From assembly GCA_003427395.1 (NCBI GenBank), contig BFEA01000549.1, positions 945,507-973,085 on the forward strand: a DNA stretch of 27,579 nt, given 5' to 3'. A program made the translations under genes and the position numbers. The notes under the pieces are model-generated. The model was not told the origin of the DNA and made no database searches. It saw only the letters and a list, made by a program, of their open reading frames with translations. How positions within the stretch are numbered: position 1 is the first letter of the stretch; each line of letters starts with the position of its first letter. Source of the DNA: Chara braunii. Its lineage: Eukaryota > Streptophyta > Charophyceae > Charales > Characeae. Below, in pieces: positions 26,545-27,579 of the stretch.

Positions 26545-27141
26545 TGTCGGGACTGGTGGGTCCCGAATAACTTCCCAGCACTCGAGAGATTGAATACGGA
26601 TAATTTAAGCACAACAGAGAAATCTGGAGTGAGGAAGCAGGAGAGAGAAAAGACAAAGGATTAGGTCGCAGAAGGGAGTGATGCCCTGAGGAGAGAACCA
26701 CAGGAGGAAAGAACTAGCGGCGGCAAGCAAGCGAGCGCAAGAACAGGGGCACATAGAACATAGCAGAAGGTCGGGAGGGTCATCGGAATGCAATAAGACT
26801 AAGGCCAAAGGGCCCTTTGAACTAGCAATTGCAGCGCGACAGCAATAAGGGAATGAGGAAGTCAAGGTATGGGCGGCCAGAAGCCGCAGGAAGCCAGGAA
26901 ATGAGGGGCCAACGTGGGGGCCACCTATGGGAGCCTCGGAGCGGAGGCCCACGACCAAAGAGATCGGCACGCACAAGGCGCGAGGAAAGACTAAGGAGAG
27001 GGGTTGCTATGGGGCGACAAGACGCCCAAGGGGCATGGGACACCTCGAGGAAAGGCAACCGGGGCCACGTGGGACTAAGTAAAAATAATAGCGTCCAGGG
27101 CGAAAGGTGTCGGGAACCGACAACGGGGGACCGCCGACGGG

Positions 27142-27271
27142 ACTAAGTGTCGGGGACCACCGGCGAGACTAAGTGTCGGGGACCACCGACGGGACTAAGT
27201 GTCGGGGACCACCGACGAGACTAAGTGTCGGGGACCACCGACGGGACTAAGTGTCGGGGACCACCGACGGG
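27142..27271 (+). repeat. Tandem array of five 26-bp units
   Basis: Units start ACTAAGTGTCGGGGACC at 27142, 27168, 27194, 27220 and 27246, each ending GACGGG, GACGAG or GGCGAG. Diverged half-units flank both sides (27119-27141 and 27272-27290). Each unit contains a short stem GTCGG/CCGAC. Units are nearly identical, so the expansion is recent. There are no variable spacers, so it is not a CRISPR array. Confidence 0.95.
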
Positions 27272-27344
27272 ACAAGTGGCGGNGACATGTGAAAGTCCCA
27301 AGAAGAAACGGCGGCACCGCATGAGGGGAAAATAATAAATGCAA

Positions 27345-27579
27345 GGTGCCCCGTCAAGATCGACATCTTGACGACCAAGAATATTAGCACCACTAGTGCA
27401 AGTACTAGTGGTGACAAACGGGAAGGCCAAAAGGAAAAGGAAAAGTAAAGAAAACTGAAGTGGGAGGCATGGGAGCAATCCGAAAAATCTCGGATCAACC
27501 TCCCTCAAGAAAATAGAGTCAAATGAGACCCCATGTGAAAAATAGCCCTCCGGGAGAAAATCGGAGTAGGAGGGACCAT
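27345..27579 (+). repeat. Hairpin-dense dispersed repeat, copy B (partial)
   Basis: It matches part of copy A in order and orientation: the CGTCAAGAT/ATCTTGACG hairpin (27352-27373), AATATTAGC, then ATCCGA/TCGGAT (27478-27495) and GAAAATCGGAGTAGG at the end. It also has its own perfect hairpin, CACCACTAGT/ACTAGTGGTG at 27388-27413 with a 6-nt loop. It runs off the window and is part of element 3. Confidence 0.65.

Larger units (their letters stand above)
26545..27579 (+). mobile_element. Element 3: repeat inserted into element 2 integrase (runs off the window)
   Basis: The integrase reading stops at TTCACAT and non-coding DNA starting TGTCGGGACTGG begins, which looks like an LTR 5' end. Its first bases form a hairpin (TCGGGAC/GTCCCGA, 26547-26566). 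Within it are a 12-nt palindrome AAAGGGCCCTTT (26807-26818), nested inverted repeats around 26905-26955, a 26-bp tandem repeat, and a copy of the hairpin-dense family seen at 936-2460. No protein domain is seen. It may be a long LTR or a non-autonomous element. An undetermined base is at 27283. Confidence 0.6.

Noticed and set aside
27119-27290. CRISPR-like array
   Set aside because: The units are contiguous 26-mers with no variable spacers, and the context is eukaryotic.

Overview
The window looks like repeat-dominated nuclear DNA of a green-lineage (streptophyte) eukaryote. Four things point there: Ty3/gypsy retrotransposons primed by the 3' end of initiator tRNA-Met, a U6 snRNA relic, long simple-sequence tracts, and an inserted fragment of plant-type mitochondrial DNA (tRNA-Phe plus atp6). 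The style of the gypsy polyproteins reminds me of charophyte algae such as Chara, but that is an impression and the sequence here does not prove it. I found no intact host gene; every coding region recognised is a decayed transposable-element or organelle-derived sequence.

Layout, left to right. 1-935: non-coding DNA with a T-run, a head-to-head pair of U6 snRNA-derived fragments (448-571) and a TCCGG-rich block. 936-2460: a dispersed repeat (copy A) unusually dense in perfect hairpins; a related copy (B) closes the window at 27345-27579. 2461-3329: purine-rich DNA, then a long pyrimidine tract. 3330-7185: a satellite-like array of about 38 copies of a ~91-bp unit in two subtypes, interrupted at 6552-6804 by mitochondrial DNA. 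7186-10439: mostly featureless, with a (CT)n tract and a ~217-bp tandem duplication. 10440-13604: a frameshifted reading frame made of four diverged copies of an unrecognised protein module. 14091-19281: a decayed Ty3/gypsy element (element 1): gag with zinc knuckle, a minisatellite, protease, reverse transcriptase and RNase H, all on the + strand.

Element 1 stops at 19281, inside RNase H, exactly where a new LTR begins. That LTR (19282-20513), its primer-binding site (20515-20526), a 1.5-kb structured leader, gag, zinc knuckle, protease, RT, RNase H and integrase (22051-26544) form a second gypsy element (element 2). Element 2 is itself cut inside the integrase core at about 26545, where a third repeat (element 3) begins with TGTCGGGA and a terminal hairpin and runs to the end of the window. 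The right half is therefore a three-deep nest: 1 interrupted by 2, interrupted by 3. The missing 3' parts should lie beyond the window in reverse order.

The most unusual items are the multi-module reading frame upstream of element 1, the mitochondrial insertion that leaves the satellite phase undisturbed, the U6 fold-back, the hairpin-dense repeat family, and a leader stem-loop with a palindromic loop that resembles a retroviral dimerisation signal.
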